From Psychroserpens mesophilus (GTDB lineage: Bacteria > Bacteroidota > Bacteroidia > Flavobacteriales > Flavobacteriaceae): a stretch of 64,000 nt of DNA. Each line of letters starts with the position of its first letter. Within the stretch, counting starts at the first letter, position 1. The notes beneath the pieces were generated by a model, which searched no databases, was not told where the DNA came from, and was given only the letters and a program-made list of their open reading frames with translations. A program made the position numbers and the translations under genes. The stretch lies in the NCBI RefSeq assembly GCF_000826645.1, contig NZ_JXJP01000014.1, positions 186,001-250,000 on the forward strand. Reading direction: 5' to 3'. Below, piece by piece: positions 53,732 to 61,447 of the stretch.

Positions 53732-54044
53732 ATGAAATTTTGGTATGTCTATATCGTACAAATAAACCTCATAGAGTTATGTGTATTGGAGTAACAGATC
53801 ATAATGAGGAAAGAGTAAAAGAACACAAACTGAAGATTTATACTAAGTCGTTCACTGCAAAATACAATTGTGATAGATTGGTTTATTTTGAAGAGTTTAA
53901 ATGTGGTTCGGAAGCTGAAATGCGAGAAAGACAATTCAAAAAATGGAAAGAGATTGGAAGATTGAATTAATTGAAGAATTGAATCCTAGTTGGTCAAATT
54001 TAAGTGTCAATTGGAATTTTAATTATAATAAAATAAGAAATTAA
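53732..54044 (+). pseudogene. GIY-YIG nuclease-like gene broken by two frameshifts
   Basis: Three consecutive frames join into one GIY-YIG-type protein. The ATG at 53732 reads MKFWYVYIVQ, the next frame continues NKPHRVMCIGVTDHNEERVK and on to EMRERQFKKWK, and a third frame from about 53950 reads RDWKIELIEELNPSW to a stop at 54042-54044. One base is missing near 53760 and one near 53949, both in A-rich runs. Such small stand-alone GIY-YIG proteins are common in Bacteroidota. The Cys in MCIG, where the motif usually has Tyr, is another sign of decay. As it stands, none of the pieces is likely to be functional. Confidence 0.82.
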
Positions 54045-54061
54045 GTTTAATTAAACAGATA

Positions 54062-54075
54062 CCTGCTTTCGCAGG
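54062..54075. repeat. Second CCTGC palindrome
   Basis: CCTGC (54062-54066) and GCAGG (54071-54075) pair around TTTC. It lies 17 bases after the nuclease remnant and 7 bases before the next gene, so the remnant is bracketed by two related palindromes. Confidence 0.7.
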
Positions 54076-54082
54076 CAATTAT

Positions 54083-55102
54083 ATGAAAATAATAGTACCA
54101 ATGGCTGGTCGAGGGTCTCGTCTCAGACCGCATAGTTTAACAGTTCCAAAACCATTAATTCCAGTTGCAGGTCAACCTATCGTTCACAGACTTGTTAAAG
54201 ATATTGCAAAAGTTTTAAAACAGCCTATAGAAGAAATAGCTTTTGTTTTAGGAGATCCAGCCTGGTTTGGAGACGATGTTGTAGAGAGTTTAAAAAGTTT
54301 AGCCGTTAGTTTAGGAGCAAAACCATCTATCTATCGTCAAGATCAACCTTTAGGAACGGGTCACGCTATTATGTGTGCAAAACCCTCATTATCTGGTCCT
54401 GCTGTGATTGCTTATGCAGACACCTTAATTCGTGCAGAGTTTGATTTAGATCCAGATGCTGATAGTGTAATTTGGACCAAACGTGTTGCAAACCCAGAAG
54501 CCTATGGTGTTGTCAAACTTAACGCTAAGGAAGAAATTGTGGAGTTGGTTGAAAAACCTGAAACCTTTGTCAGTGATCAAGCAGTTATCGGAATTTACTA
54601 TTTTAAAGATGTCGCTGTTTTGAAAGGGAAGCTTCAGGAAATTCTTGATGACAACATCATGAATGGAGGCGAATACCAGATTAATGATGGTATCAAACGT
54701 ATGATGGCCGAAGGTAGAATATTCAAAACCGGAACTGTCGATGAATGGATGGACTGCGGGAATAAAAGTGTAACGCTTGAAACAAATGCCAAAATGCTTG
54801 GTTTTTTAGCTTCGGATGGAGAAGAACAGCTAATCGCAGATTCAGTTAAAAATATAAATTCAACTATTATCGAGCCTTGTTGTATTGGAGAAAATGTCGT
54901 CTTGAACAATGCAACTGTAGGTCCCAACGTTAGTATAGGAAATAATTGTACTATCGACAATTCAACCGTTAAAAATAGCTTAATACAAACGCATACAACC
55001 ATTAAAAATGCTAACTTAGACAATGCCATGATTGGTAATCACGTTAGCTATGACGGAAACTTTAAAAGTATTAGTATTGGTGATTATTCAGTTTTGGAAT
55101 AA
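54083..55102 (+). CDS. Sugar-phosphate nucleotidyltransferase with C-terminal beta-helix
   Basis: The 339-residue protein starts with IIVPMAGRGSRLRPHSLTVP, the NTP-binding motif of the RmlA/GlmU group, and has YADTLIRAEF and the sugar-site VEKPETF. After residue 240 a left-handed beta-helix of hexapeptide turns follows (IGENVVLNNATVGPNVSIGN and on). The two-domain plan fits a sugar-1-phosphate nucleotidyltransferase, possibly glucose- or mannose-1-phosphate specific. It is the first gene of a run with a TPR protein, a DUF4292 lipoprotein and an EnvC-like factor. Confidence 0.9.
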   Translation: MKIIVPMAGRGSRLRPHSLTVPKPLIPVAGQPIVHRLVKDIAKVLKQPIEEIAFVLGDPAWFGDDVVESLKSLAVSLGAKPSIYRQDQPLGTGHAIMCAKPSLSGPAVIAYADTLIRAEFDLDPDADSVIWTKRVANPEAYGVVKLNAKEEIVELVEKPETFVSDQAVIGIYYFKDVAVLKGKLQEILDDNIMNGGEYQINDGIKRMMAEGRIFKTGTVDEWMDCGNKSVTLETNAKMLGFLASDGEEQLIADSVKNINSTIIEPCCIGENVVLNNATVGPNVSIGNNCTIDNSTVKNSLIQTHTTIKNANLDNAMIGNHVSYDGNFKSISIGDYSVLE

Positions 55103-55112
55103 AACCTAGTTT

Positions 55113-55138
55113 GTTATTCTGAACTTGTTTCAGAAGCT
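55113..55138. repeat. Copy of the dispersed repeat (CTGAACTTGTTTCAG variant)
   Basis: GTTATTCTGAACTTGTTTCA continues to GAAGCT. The CTGAAC...TTTCAG part is itself palindromic. The same variant recurs at 58577. Confidence 0.7.
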
Positions 55139-55169
55139 GATCATGTTTGGAATAAAATTTGAATTACTT

Positions 55170-55196
55170 GTCATTCAGAGCGCAAGCGAAGAATCT
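55170..55196. repeat. Copy of the dispersed palindromic repeat
   Basis: GTCATTCAGAGCGCAAGCGA continues to AGAATCT, close to the copy at 49099. If read as protein upstream of the TPR gene it gives LSFRAQAKNLK, a known artefact of this repeat type. Confidence 0.75.
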
Positions 55197-55200
55197 CAAA

Positions 55201-56568
55201 ATGCTTATGAATAAAAAAATCTATATACTTGTTTTGCTCATCGGAATCTTTTTGTTTCCGCAGGTTGACTATGCACAAGTCGATTTTAATAAGCGACCAG
55301 ATGACGATTTAGGAAATTATGAAGATGCTTATCAGGAACATTTTTTTGAAGCTTTAAAACAAAAAGGGATTGAAAATTACCAACGCTCGGTTGATGCCTT
55401 GTTGAAATGCATCAAAATTGACGATACAGATCCTGTCTTATATTTTGAATTAGGAAAGAACTATAAAGCGCTTAAAAATTTTGGTGCTGCTGAAGATGCG
55501 CTTAAAGAGGCTATTTCGAAATCACCTGAAAACGAATGGTTTTTAGATGAACTTTATGATCTTTATATGTTACAAAATGATATCGACAAAGCATTAAAGA
55601 CAGTAAAACAACTGGTAAAATTTCATCCGGATTACAAACAAGATTTAGCAAGTCTGTACATTGAAGCTAAAAAGTATAAAAATGCACTTGAAATTCTTGA
55701 CGAACTTGATAAGGAATTTGGCTACAATCAAGATCGAGATTTTTTAAGAAATCAAATCTATGATCTAACAGGTAATGATGATGATCGCATTGAAAACCTT
55801 GAAGCTCGTATTAAAAGTAATCCAGACGATGAAGCGAGTTACCTTAGACTCATTTATAGATATAGTGAAACTGGTAATACTGAAAAGGCATTCGATACTG
55901 CCAAAGAGTTATTAGAATCAAATCCGGAATCTCAGTTGGTTCATTTAGCATTGTATAAATTTTATTTAGATGACAATAAAACTAACGAGGCAATTCAGTC
56001 TATGAAAACTGTTTTGACAAGTGCAACGATAAAACCAGAAGCTAAAACTAAGGTATTAAATGATTTTGTAAACTTTGTGTCGAAGCATCCTGAATATGAG
56101 CATCAACTTCTTGAAATCACAGCTCTAATTGATGACGATAAAAGCGTAAAAACGTTAAGGGAATTAGCACAATACCATTTAAAAACTAATGATAAAGAAA
56201 AGGCATTGGGTTATTTGGAAGATGTCTTAGCAGAAGATCCAAATGATTTTAATACCATCAAGGATGTACTTTTATTGCGCTTAGACCTGAATAAAGATAG
56301 TGAAGCCGCTAAACTAAGTTCTGAAACACTAGAATTGTATCCAGCACAACCTATGTTGTATCTGGTTAATGGTGTCGCCAACAATAAATTAAATCAACCT
56401 AAAAAAGCTATAGAAAGCTTAGAAATGGGACTCGATTATGTTATCGATGATTCTAAACTATTATCTGATTTTTATACCCAATTAAGCATGGCGTACAAGC
56501 AGAATAATAATATTACCAAATCTGAAGCGTTTGCTAAAAAGGCAGAAGCATTGTCTAAACAGCAATAA
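55201..56568 (+). CDS. Exported TPR-repeat protein
   Basis: I chose the ATG at 55201 (MLMNKKIYILVLLIG), with 55207 as an alternative; the in-frame extension to 55159 is only read-through of a dispersed repeat. The protein of about 455 residues has a signal peptide ending near DYAQ, then at least ten TPR-like helix pairs (for example LYFELGKNYKALKNFGAAED). TPR arrays bind other proteins. It is followed 4 bases after its stop by a DUF4292 lipoprotein and may act with it in the periplasm. Confidence 0.88.
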   Translation: MLMNKKIYILVLLIGIFLFPQVDYAQVDFNKRPDDDLGNYEDAYQEHFFEALKQKGIENYQRSVDALLKCIKIDDTDPVLYFELGKNYKALKNFGAAEDALKEAISKSPENEWFLDELYDLYMLQNDIDKALKTVKQLVKFHPDYKQDLASLYIEAKKYKNALEILDELDKEFGYNQDRDFLRNQIYDLTGNDDDRIENLEARIKSNPDDEASYLRLIYRYSETGNTEKAFDTAKELLESNPESQLVHLALYKFYLDDNKTNEAIQSMKTVLTSATIKPEAKTKVLNDFVNFVSKHPEYEHQLLEITALIDDDKSVKTLRELAQYHLKTNDKEKALGYLEDVLAEDPNDFNTIKDVLLLRLDLNKDSEAAKLSSETLELYPAQPMLYLVNGVANNKLNQPKKAIESLEMGLDYVIDDSKLLSDFYTQLSMAYKQNNNITKSEAFAKKAEALSKQQ

Positions 56569-56572
56569 TAGT

Positions 56573-57355
56573 ATGAAAACCTTTAAACTTAGTTTGGTCG
56601 TTCTTTTGATTGGTCTTGCATATTCATGTAAGTCGGCCAGAACAGTTGCGAATTCTGGTAAAATCAACGATAATATTACTGCGAAGCAATTAATAAAGGA
56701 AAATTCAAGACAGGATTCAAAATTTAAAACACTCCAGGCGAGGGTTAAAATAGACTATACACAAGACTTACAAGAACAAGGTTATACTGTTAATCTTAGA
56801 ATGGAAAAAGATAAAACCATCTGGATTAGTGCCACTCTGGGATTAGCGAGAGCTATGATTACACCTGACGAAGTAAGTTTTTACGATAAAATCAACAACC
56901 AGTATTTTAAAGGCGATTACACATTGTTGAGTAATTTGTTAGGTGTTGAACTCAATTTTAAAAAAGTTCAAAGTTTATTATTAGGTGAGTCACTGTTTAA
57001 TTTAAAAGATGGAAGATATATCGCTTCAACAAACGACAAGTCATACGTTTTACAACCAAAAGATCAAACCGCATTATTAGAGCTTTTTCTAATGCTTAAT
57101 CCGTCGCATTTCAAAATGGATTCTCAGCAATTGATGCAACCCTTAAAAAAGCGATTTCTTCAGGTAGATTATCTGGCTTATCAGGATGTAGATAAAGAAA
57201 TTCTACCAAAAGATATTAAAATTATAGCTGTAGAAAATAATGATGAGGTCATTATTGCCATGGAATATAAATCGATTTCCCTTAATGAAGAGGTTCGTTT
57301 TCCATTTAAAATACCTTCAGGATTTAAAGAAATAATATTAGACGATGCGCCATAA
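56573..57355 (+). CDS. DUF4292-family lipoprotein
   Basis: The ATG at 56573 begins a lipoprotein signal, MKTFKLSLVVLLIGLAYSC, with the Cys at residue 19. The mature part of about 240 residues is soluble and beta-rich, with RMEKDKTIWISATLGLARAM, and resembles outer-membrane lipoproteins of the LolB/DUF4292 kind. A role in lipoprotein or lipid handling at the outer membrane is possible but not shown. Its end overlaps the EnvC-like gene by 11 bases. Confidence 0.85.
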   Translation: MKTFKLSLVVLLIGLAYSCKSARTVANSGKINDNITAKQLIKENSRQDSKFKTLQARVKIDYTQDLQEQGYTVNLRMEKDKTIWISATLGLARAMITPDEVSFYDKINNQYFKGDYTLLSNLLGVELNFKKVQSLLLGESLFNLKDGRYIASTNDKSYVLQPKDQTALLELFLMLNPSHFKMDSQQLMQPLKKRFLQVDYLAYQDVDKEILPKDIKIIAVENNDEVIIAMEYKSISLNEEVRFPFKIPSGFKEIILDDAP

Positions 57356-58568
57356 ACCAACCTATCTAATTGTATTGCTATGCTTCTTTTTAAGTATGTC
57401 TTTTGCTAATTCTCAAAGCGATAAACAAAAGGAACTCGAAGCAAAACGTCAAAAGTATCAAAATGAGCTCAAGCAAATTAATGCCTTATTATTTTCAGAC
57501 AGAAAAAAGGAAAAGTCATTGGTTTCTTTAGTTGAAGACTTGAGTTATAAAGTGAGTGTGAGGCAAAATTTAATCAAGGTCACCAACGATCAGGCTAATC
57601 TTTTAACTCGTGAAATCAATGCCAACCAAAACGAGATTAGCAGTTTAAGAGACCAGCTAAAAGAGCTTAAAGAGAGTTATGCAGCAATGGTGGTTAAGTC
57701 TTATAAAAGTAAATCTGAACAAAGTCGTGTCATGTTTTTGTTGTCTTCTGATAATTTTAAACAAGCTTACAAGCGTTTGCAGTATATCAAGCAATATGCT
57801 AATTATCAAAAAGAACAAGGCGAGCTTATAAAATCTAAAACCCTTAAACTTCAAGATCTTAATACTGATTTATTACGTCAAAAGAAGGATAAAGATAAAC
57901 TCGTTCAGGAAAACAAGTTAGTCAAAAAGCAATTAGAGATTGAACTCAAAGAGCAGGAGGAGTTAATGGTCTCTATTCGAAAGAATTTAAATTCTTATGC
58001 TTCACAAGCTAAAAAGAAGCAACAGGAAATAGATAAAATAGATCGTGAAATTGATCGTTTAATTCGTGAGGCTATTGCAGCATCTAATAAAAAAGCAGGA
58101 AACACATCAACTTCTTCAAATACCTTTGTGTTAACTCCTGAAGCTAAAGCCTTAGCTAGAAACTTTGAATCGAACAAAGGAAAACTACCTTGGCCAGTTG
58201 AAAAAGGTGTAGTAAAAGTAAAATACGGAACTCAGCCATCGCCAATTGATAGAAACATATCTATTAAAAGTAATGGTGTTCGTATAGCTACTGAGAAAAA
58301 TGCTGTTGTAAGAGCGGTTTTTAAGGGTACGGTTTTAGCTGTTATTTCACAAAAAAATGGTAATCCAGCTATATTAATTCAACATGGTAATTATATAACC
58401 GTTTACAAAAACCTAAGTAAATTGTATGTAGAAAAAGGAGACGTGGTAGAAACTAAACAACAAATAGGAGAAGTTTCTACAAGTCGAGAAGGTGAAACTA
58501 TGTTGTGGTTTAGTCTTTATGATTCAAATAAACCAATCAATCCAGCAATTTGGGTGTATAAAATGTGA
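57345..58568 (+). CDS. EnvC-like murein hydrolase activator
   Basis: The 407-residue protein has a signal peptide (ending near FANSQ), two long coiled-coil segments (about 25-115 and 155-245) and a C-terminal LytM domain. In the LytM domain the zinc-ligand HxxxD and HxH motifs of active M23 enzymes are not present; the final motif reads MLWFSLYD where an active enzyme has HLHFEL. It is therefore a probable non-catalytic activator of amidases at the division site. Confidence 0.9.
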   Translation: MRHKPTYLIVLLCFFLSMSFANSQSDKQKELEAKRQKYQNELKQINALLFSDRKKEKSLVSLVEDLSYKVSVRQNLIKVTNDQANLLTREINANQNEISSLRDQLKELKESYAAMVVKSYKSKSEQSRVMFLLSSDNFKQAYKRLQYIKQYANYQKEQGELIKSKTLKLQDLNTDLLRQKKDKDKLVQENKLVKKQLEIELKEQEELMVSIRKNLNSYASQAKKKQQEIDKIDREIDRLIREAIAASNKKAGNTSTSSNTFVLTPEAKALARNFESNKGKLPWPVEKGVVKVKYGTQPSPIDRNISIKSNGVRIATEKNAVVRAVFKGTVLAVISQKNGNPAILIQHGNYITVYKNLSKLYVEKGDVVETKQQIGEVSTSREGETMLWFSLYDSNKPINPAIWVYKM

Positions 58569-58576
58569 CATAAAAT

Positions 58577-58602
58577 GTCATCCTGAACTTGTTTCAGGAG
58601 CT
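58577..58602. repeat. Copy of the dispersed repeat (CTGAACTTGTTTCAG variant)
   Basis: GTCATCCTGAACTTGTTTCA continues to GGAGCT, nearly the same as the copy at 55113. It lies just after the EnvC-like gene. Confidence 0.75.
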
Positions 58603-58640
58603 CATATTTTATTTTAGAGTTTCTTAATTACTCTTCAAAT

Positions 58641-58853
58641 TTATACTTTCACCACAATATAACCTTTGCGCGTTTTTTTGTAATGCTTTCCATTCCAGAA
58701 ATAATAACGCTTGTTCTTTACCTTTACAATTTTGTAGTTTTTTGGCGCTGGCTTTACAACAGTAACTGTAGAAGGTGCCACCACAACACGACGAGCACAA
58801 GAGTTGAAACTTAAGAGTCCTATTGCTAACAGAAATATGATACAAGTCTTCAT
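58641..58853 (-). CDS. Small basic lipoprotein
   Basis: The 70-residue protein has a lipoprotein signal, MKTCIIFLLAIGLLSFNSC, with Cys19, and a very basic mature part with repeated short lysine/tyrosine motifs (KVKNKRYYFWNGKHYKKTRK). I do not recognise the family. A positive, aromatic surface suggests contact with nucleic acid, peptidoglycan or acidic glycan, but nothing in the sequence decides this. A frame of similar size on the same strand lies one base apart and is less likely. Confidence 0.65.
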   Translation of the reverse strand: MKTCIIFLLAIGLLSFNSCARRVVVAPSTVTVVKPAPKNYKIVKVKNKRYYFWNGKHYKKTRKGYIVVKV

Positions 58854-58918
58854 AGTGTCTAATATTTGATTCTATGATAAGACCTACATCCTTTATGAAG
58901 GTTTAATATTAAACCAAT

Positions 58919-58946
58919 GTCATGTCGAGCGGAGTCGAGACATCTT
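58919..58946. repeat. Copy of the dispersed palindromic repeat (GTCGAG variant)
   Basis: TGTCATGTCGAGCGGAGTCG continues to AGACATCT. The outer arms TGTC and GACA pair. It lies between the small lipoprotein and thioesterase genes. Confidence 0.65.
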
Positions 58947-59017
58947 TTTAAAATATTCTTACGCTTTAATTAAAAACCAAATATGTCAAATTCGACGAAT
59001 CTGATAAACGGCATTTG

Positions 59018-59527
59018 CTATTCAAACAATGCTTTTAGCTCTGTAGCTTCAGTTGGTTTCATTTTTCCAGCCAGCACTAAACTTAATTGTTTACGACGTA
59101 AAGCACCATCATAACGTTCTTTTTCCAAAGATGTTTCAGCAACGAGCTGAGGCACTTTCACTGGTCGTCCCATTTCATCAACAGCAACAAAGGTATAAAT
59201 AGCCTCATTAGCCTTAATACTTTCTCCAGACTCTCGGTCTTCAATCCAAACATCAAGATACACCTCCATTGAACTACTAAAGGCACGAGACACTTTTGCT
59301 TCAACAGTGACCACACTTCCTAGAGGTATAGATCTATTAAAAGCCACGTGGTTAACAGAAGCTGTTACTACGATGCGTCTGCTATGTCGTCTTGCTGCAA
59401 TACTGGCAGCACGATCCATACGCGCTAAAAGTTCTCCACCAAAGAGGTTGTTAATCGGGTTGGTTTCACTAGGTAAGACCAAATCGGTCATTATGGTTTT
59501 AGATTGAAATGCTGTTTTCGGTTCCAT
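59018..59527 (-). CDS. Acyl-CoA thioesterase (hotdog fold)
   Basis: I chose the ATG at 59527 (MEPKTAFQSKTIMTDLVLPS); a TTG seven codons upstream lies inside the -7 promoter element. The 169-residue protein matches the YciA/acyl-CoA hydrolase group with NPINNLFGGELLARMDRAAS and the basic RRHSRRIVVTAS strand. These cytosolic enzymes hydrolyse acyl-CoA of varied length. Two such domains would normally pair in a dimer or trimer. No operon partner is evident. Confidence 0.9.
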   Translation of the reverse strand: MEPKTAFQSKTIMTDLVLPSETNPINNLFGGELLARMDRAASIAARRHSRRIVVTASVNHVAFNRSIPLGSVVTVEAKVSRAFSSSMEVYLDVWIEDRESGESIKANEAIYTFVAVDEMGRPVKVPQLVAETSLEKERYDGALRRKQLSLVLAGKMKPTEATELKALFE

Positions 59528-59545
59528 GAAGTATTCAATTTCATG

Positions 59546-59553
59546 CAAAGGTA
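59546..59553 (-). promoter_or_regulatory. -7 element of the thioesterase gene
   Basis: The minus strand reads TACCTTTG, 18 bases before the chosen ATG at 59527. It decides that start over the TTG at 59548. Confidence 0.6.
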
Positions 59554-59712
59554 AGATGAATTTAAATCTAAGCTAAACGATTTAATGAATAAAAACTATA
59601 AAAATTTGTGCCTAATTTAAAACCAATGTTTACTCAATGAACAATATATTTAACGGTTTGCTATTTTTTATAATTGACAAACTATATTATGTTTACAGTA
59701 AGCTAAAAAGTC

Positions 59713-60312
59713 ATGAAACGATTTATTTCATCTCTACTAATACTATTAAATATATATTGCTTTAAAGCTCAAACCCCAATGTTATCTTTAGAAAACTCTG
59801 ATGACTTTGTAAATGGCGCATATTATAAAGATTTAAATAACGAACTTAATAAATTTGTTGGAACATGGATTTATAATGACGGAAATACTAGTTTTGTGAT
59901 TCAACTTCAGAAAGTTGAACAATACTATAATGGCGAATGGTATGAAGATTTGTTAATAGGTGAATACCAATATTTAGAAAATGGAGTTGAGGTCATTAAT
60001 TCTCTTTCTAGATTAAGTAGTCCATTAGTTAATAATGCACAACATTATATAGATGGGAACCAACTCTTGAAAAAAATGCAAATTATCCCATGTGACAATT
60101 GTGGTATGGCCGAAAGTCGAGTATTATTATTTTTTACTGATCCACAAAGAAAATATTTACATAATAAATTAGTATTACGCTTTATAGATAACAATGGAGT
60201 TGAAACCATTGAAGTGCAATTGTTTTCTGCGGGAAGTTATATATCTCCTTATGAGAATGCTCCAAAAGAACCTAGAGTTCCTTATGGCTCCTATGAATTA
60301 ATAAAACAGTAA
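59713..60312 (+). CDS. Exported protein of unknown function, DUF6705-like
   Basis: The 199-residue protein has a signal peptide (ending near CFKAQ) and a soluble mature part with NNELNKFVGTWIYNDGNTSF and NNGVETIEVQLFSAG. I recognise it as a flavobacterial exported family (DUF6705, from memory) of unknown function. The FVGTW-type motif recalls small beta-barrel ligand-binding folds. It stands alone before a terminator. Confidence 0.75.
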   Translation: MKRFISSLLILLNIYCFKAQTPMLSLENSDDFVNGAYYKDLNNELNKFVGTWIYNDGNTSFVIQLQKVEQYYNGEWYEDLLIGEYQYLENGVEVINSLSRLSSPLVNNAQHYIDGNQLLKKMQIIPCDNCGMAESRVLLFFTDPQRKYLHNKLVLRFIDNNGVETIEVQLFSAGSYISPYENAPKEPRVPYGSYELIKQ

Positions 60313-60321
60313 ATCTAATCT

Positions 60322-60356
60322 AAAAGCCCAAATTTGATATTTCAATTTGGGCTTTT
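60322..60356. terminator. Bidirectional terminator
   Basis: AAAAGCCCAAATT (60322-60334) and AATTTGGGCTTTT (60344-60356) pair perfectly around a 9-base loop. It ends the DUF6705-like gene and, on the other strand, the HU/SPOR gene that ends at 60406. Confidence 0.9.
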
Positions 60357-60405
60357 ATTAAATTATTATGAGATTCTTAATTCTTCCTCCTGAATCACAA
60401 AGCAA

Positions 60406-61347
60406 TTAATCCAATGCTTTAACCAACAACCAGGCATCTCTGTTGTGCTCACGTTTTACCTGGCGTAAGGCTTGTAATGCTTCTAATCTGTCAGTATAAC
60501 TGGCATAAACCACTTCGTGAAGTCCGTATTTGTTAGCACCAATTTTTCTGGCTTTATATCCTAAAGCTCTCAGTTGGTCAACTTTTTTATCTGAATTATC
60601 TTCAACTCTAAATGCACCAGCAACAATATGGTAGTTACCTGTTTGTTGTTTCTCTACGGATAGCGTAGCTGCTGGCAGCGGATTATCTATAATAAATGTC
60701 GCTTCCTGAACCTTGGTTTCTAACCTTTGATTGGCTTCTTCTTGGGCTAATTGATTATGAGCATCAATTTGATTCATATAATAATTCGAAGCCGTGAAAC
60801 CTCCAACAGTTAAGGCGATCAGTGCAATAGCAGCATACTTTAAATATGGACGAGATTTGCGTTTTTCAGCCGTAACCGCAATAGGAATGACGTTTTCGAT
60901 TGCTTCAACTTCTTCCTTATATACTTCACGAGTAATATCACTTGATGTAAACTGTGATAACCCAAATGCATCTGTTAAATAATTGATATGCAGTGAAGGT
61001 TCAAAATTAATTTTTCCTTCTTTATTTAATAATAGTTCACCAATATTTTCAAATGCAATTATCTCACCTTCAATTAAATATGATTTAATCGATTTGACAT
61101 GCTTTGCTACTTTTTCAACAGCAACTTCATAAGGAATCTTCTCAACATCAGCAATATAGTTTGCTAATAAGCCATCGTTATGTTGTAATTGCTCATTAAA
61201 AGACAGTGCTTTTTTTGGTGGGTAAAACGCATGAGTTGTGTCATGAATTTTTGCTGAAACACGATGCGTTAAAAATGCACCAAACTCAGGTACAGTAACG
61301 CAGTCGTATCTATATAGTAAATCGCTGATGTAAGTCTCTAGTTGCAT
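60406..61347 (-). CDS. HU-like (CCDC81-type) and SPOR domain membrane protein
   Basis: The ATG at 61347 gives MQLETYISDLLYRYDCVTVP; an earlier in-frame start lies upstream of the -7 element. The 313-residue protein has an N-terminal region resembling the HU-CCDC81 fold (PEFGAFLTHRVSAKIHD), one membrane helix (about 165-184, YAAIALIALTVGGFTAS), a linker, and a C-terminal SPOR domain (NYHIVAGAFRVEDNSDKKVD). SPOR domains bind denuded septal peptidoglycan. The N-terminal domain is cytosolic by topology. The link between the two sides is of unknown function. Confidence 0.85.
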   Translation of the reverse strand: MQLETYISDLLYRYDCVTVPEFGAFLTHRVSAKIHDTTHAFYPPKKALSFNEQLQHNDGLLANYIADVEKIPYEVAVEKVAKHVKSIKSYLIEGEIIAFENIGELLLNKEGKINFEPSLHINYLTDAFGLSQFTSSDITREVYKEEVEAIENVIPIAVTAEKRKSRPYLKYAAIALIALTVGGFTASNYYMNQIDAHNQLAQEEANQRLETKVQEATFIIDNPLPAATLSVEKQQTGNYHIVAGAFRVEDNSDKKVDQLRALGYKARKIGANKYGLHEVVYASYTDRLEALQALRQVKREHNRDAWLLVKALD

Positions 61348-61352
61348 AAAAA

Positions 61353-61360
61353 CAAAGTTA
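61353..61360 (-). promoter_or_regulatory. -7 element of the HU/SPOR gene
   Basis: The minus strand reads TAACTTTG, five bases before the ATG at 61347. This fits TAnnTTTG and implies a leaderless or nearly leaderless transcript. Confidence 0.5.
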
Positions 61361-61447
61361 AAAATTTTTGTTCGCGAATAAAACATCCATTGAAGTATTT
61401 ATTAACAAGAGAAAATTTAGTATTTTCATAGAAAATAATCTATAAAA

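Noticed and set aside
54634-55029. 131-codon open frame on the minus strand inside the nucleotidyltransferase gene
   Set aside because: It is antisense to the beta-helix part of a clear enzyme; the hydrophobic text comes from complementing Asn/Ile-rich codons.
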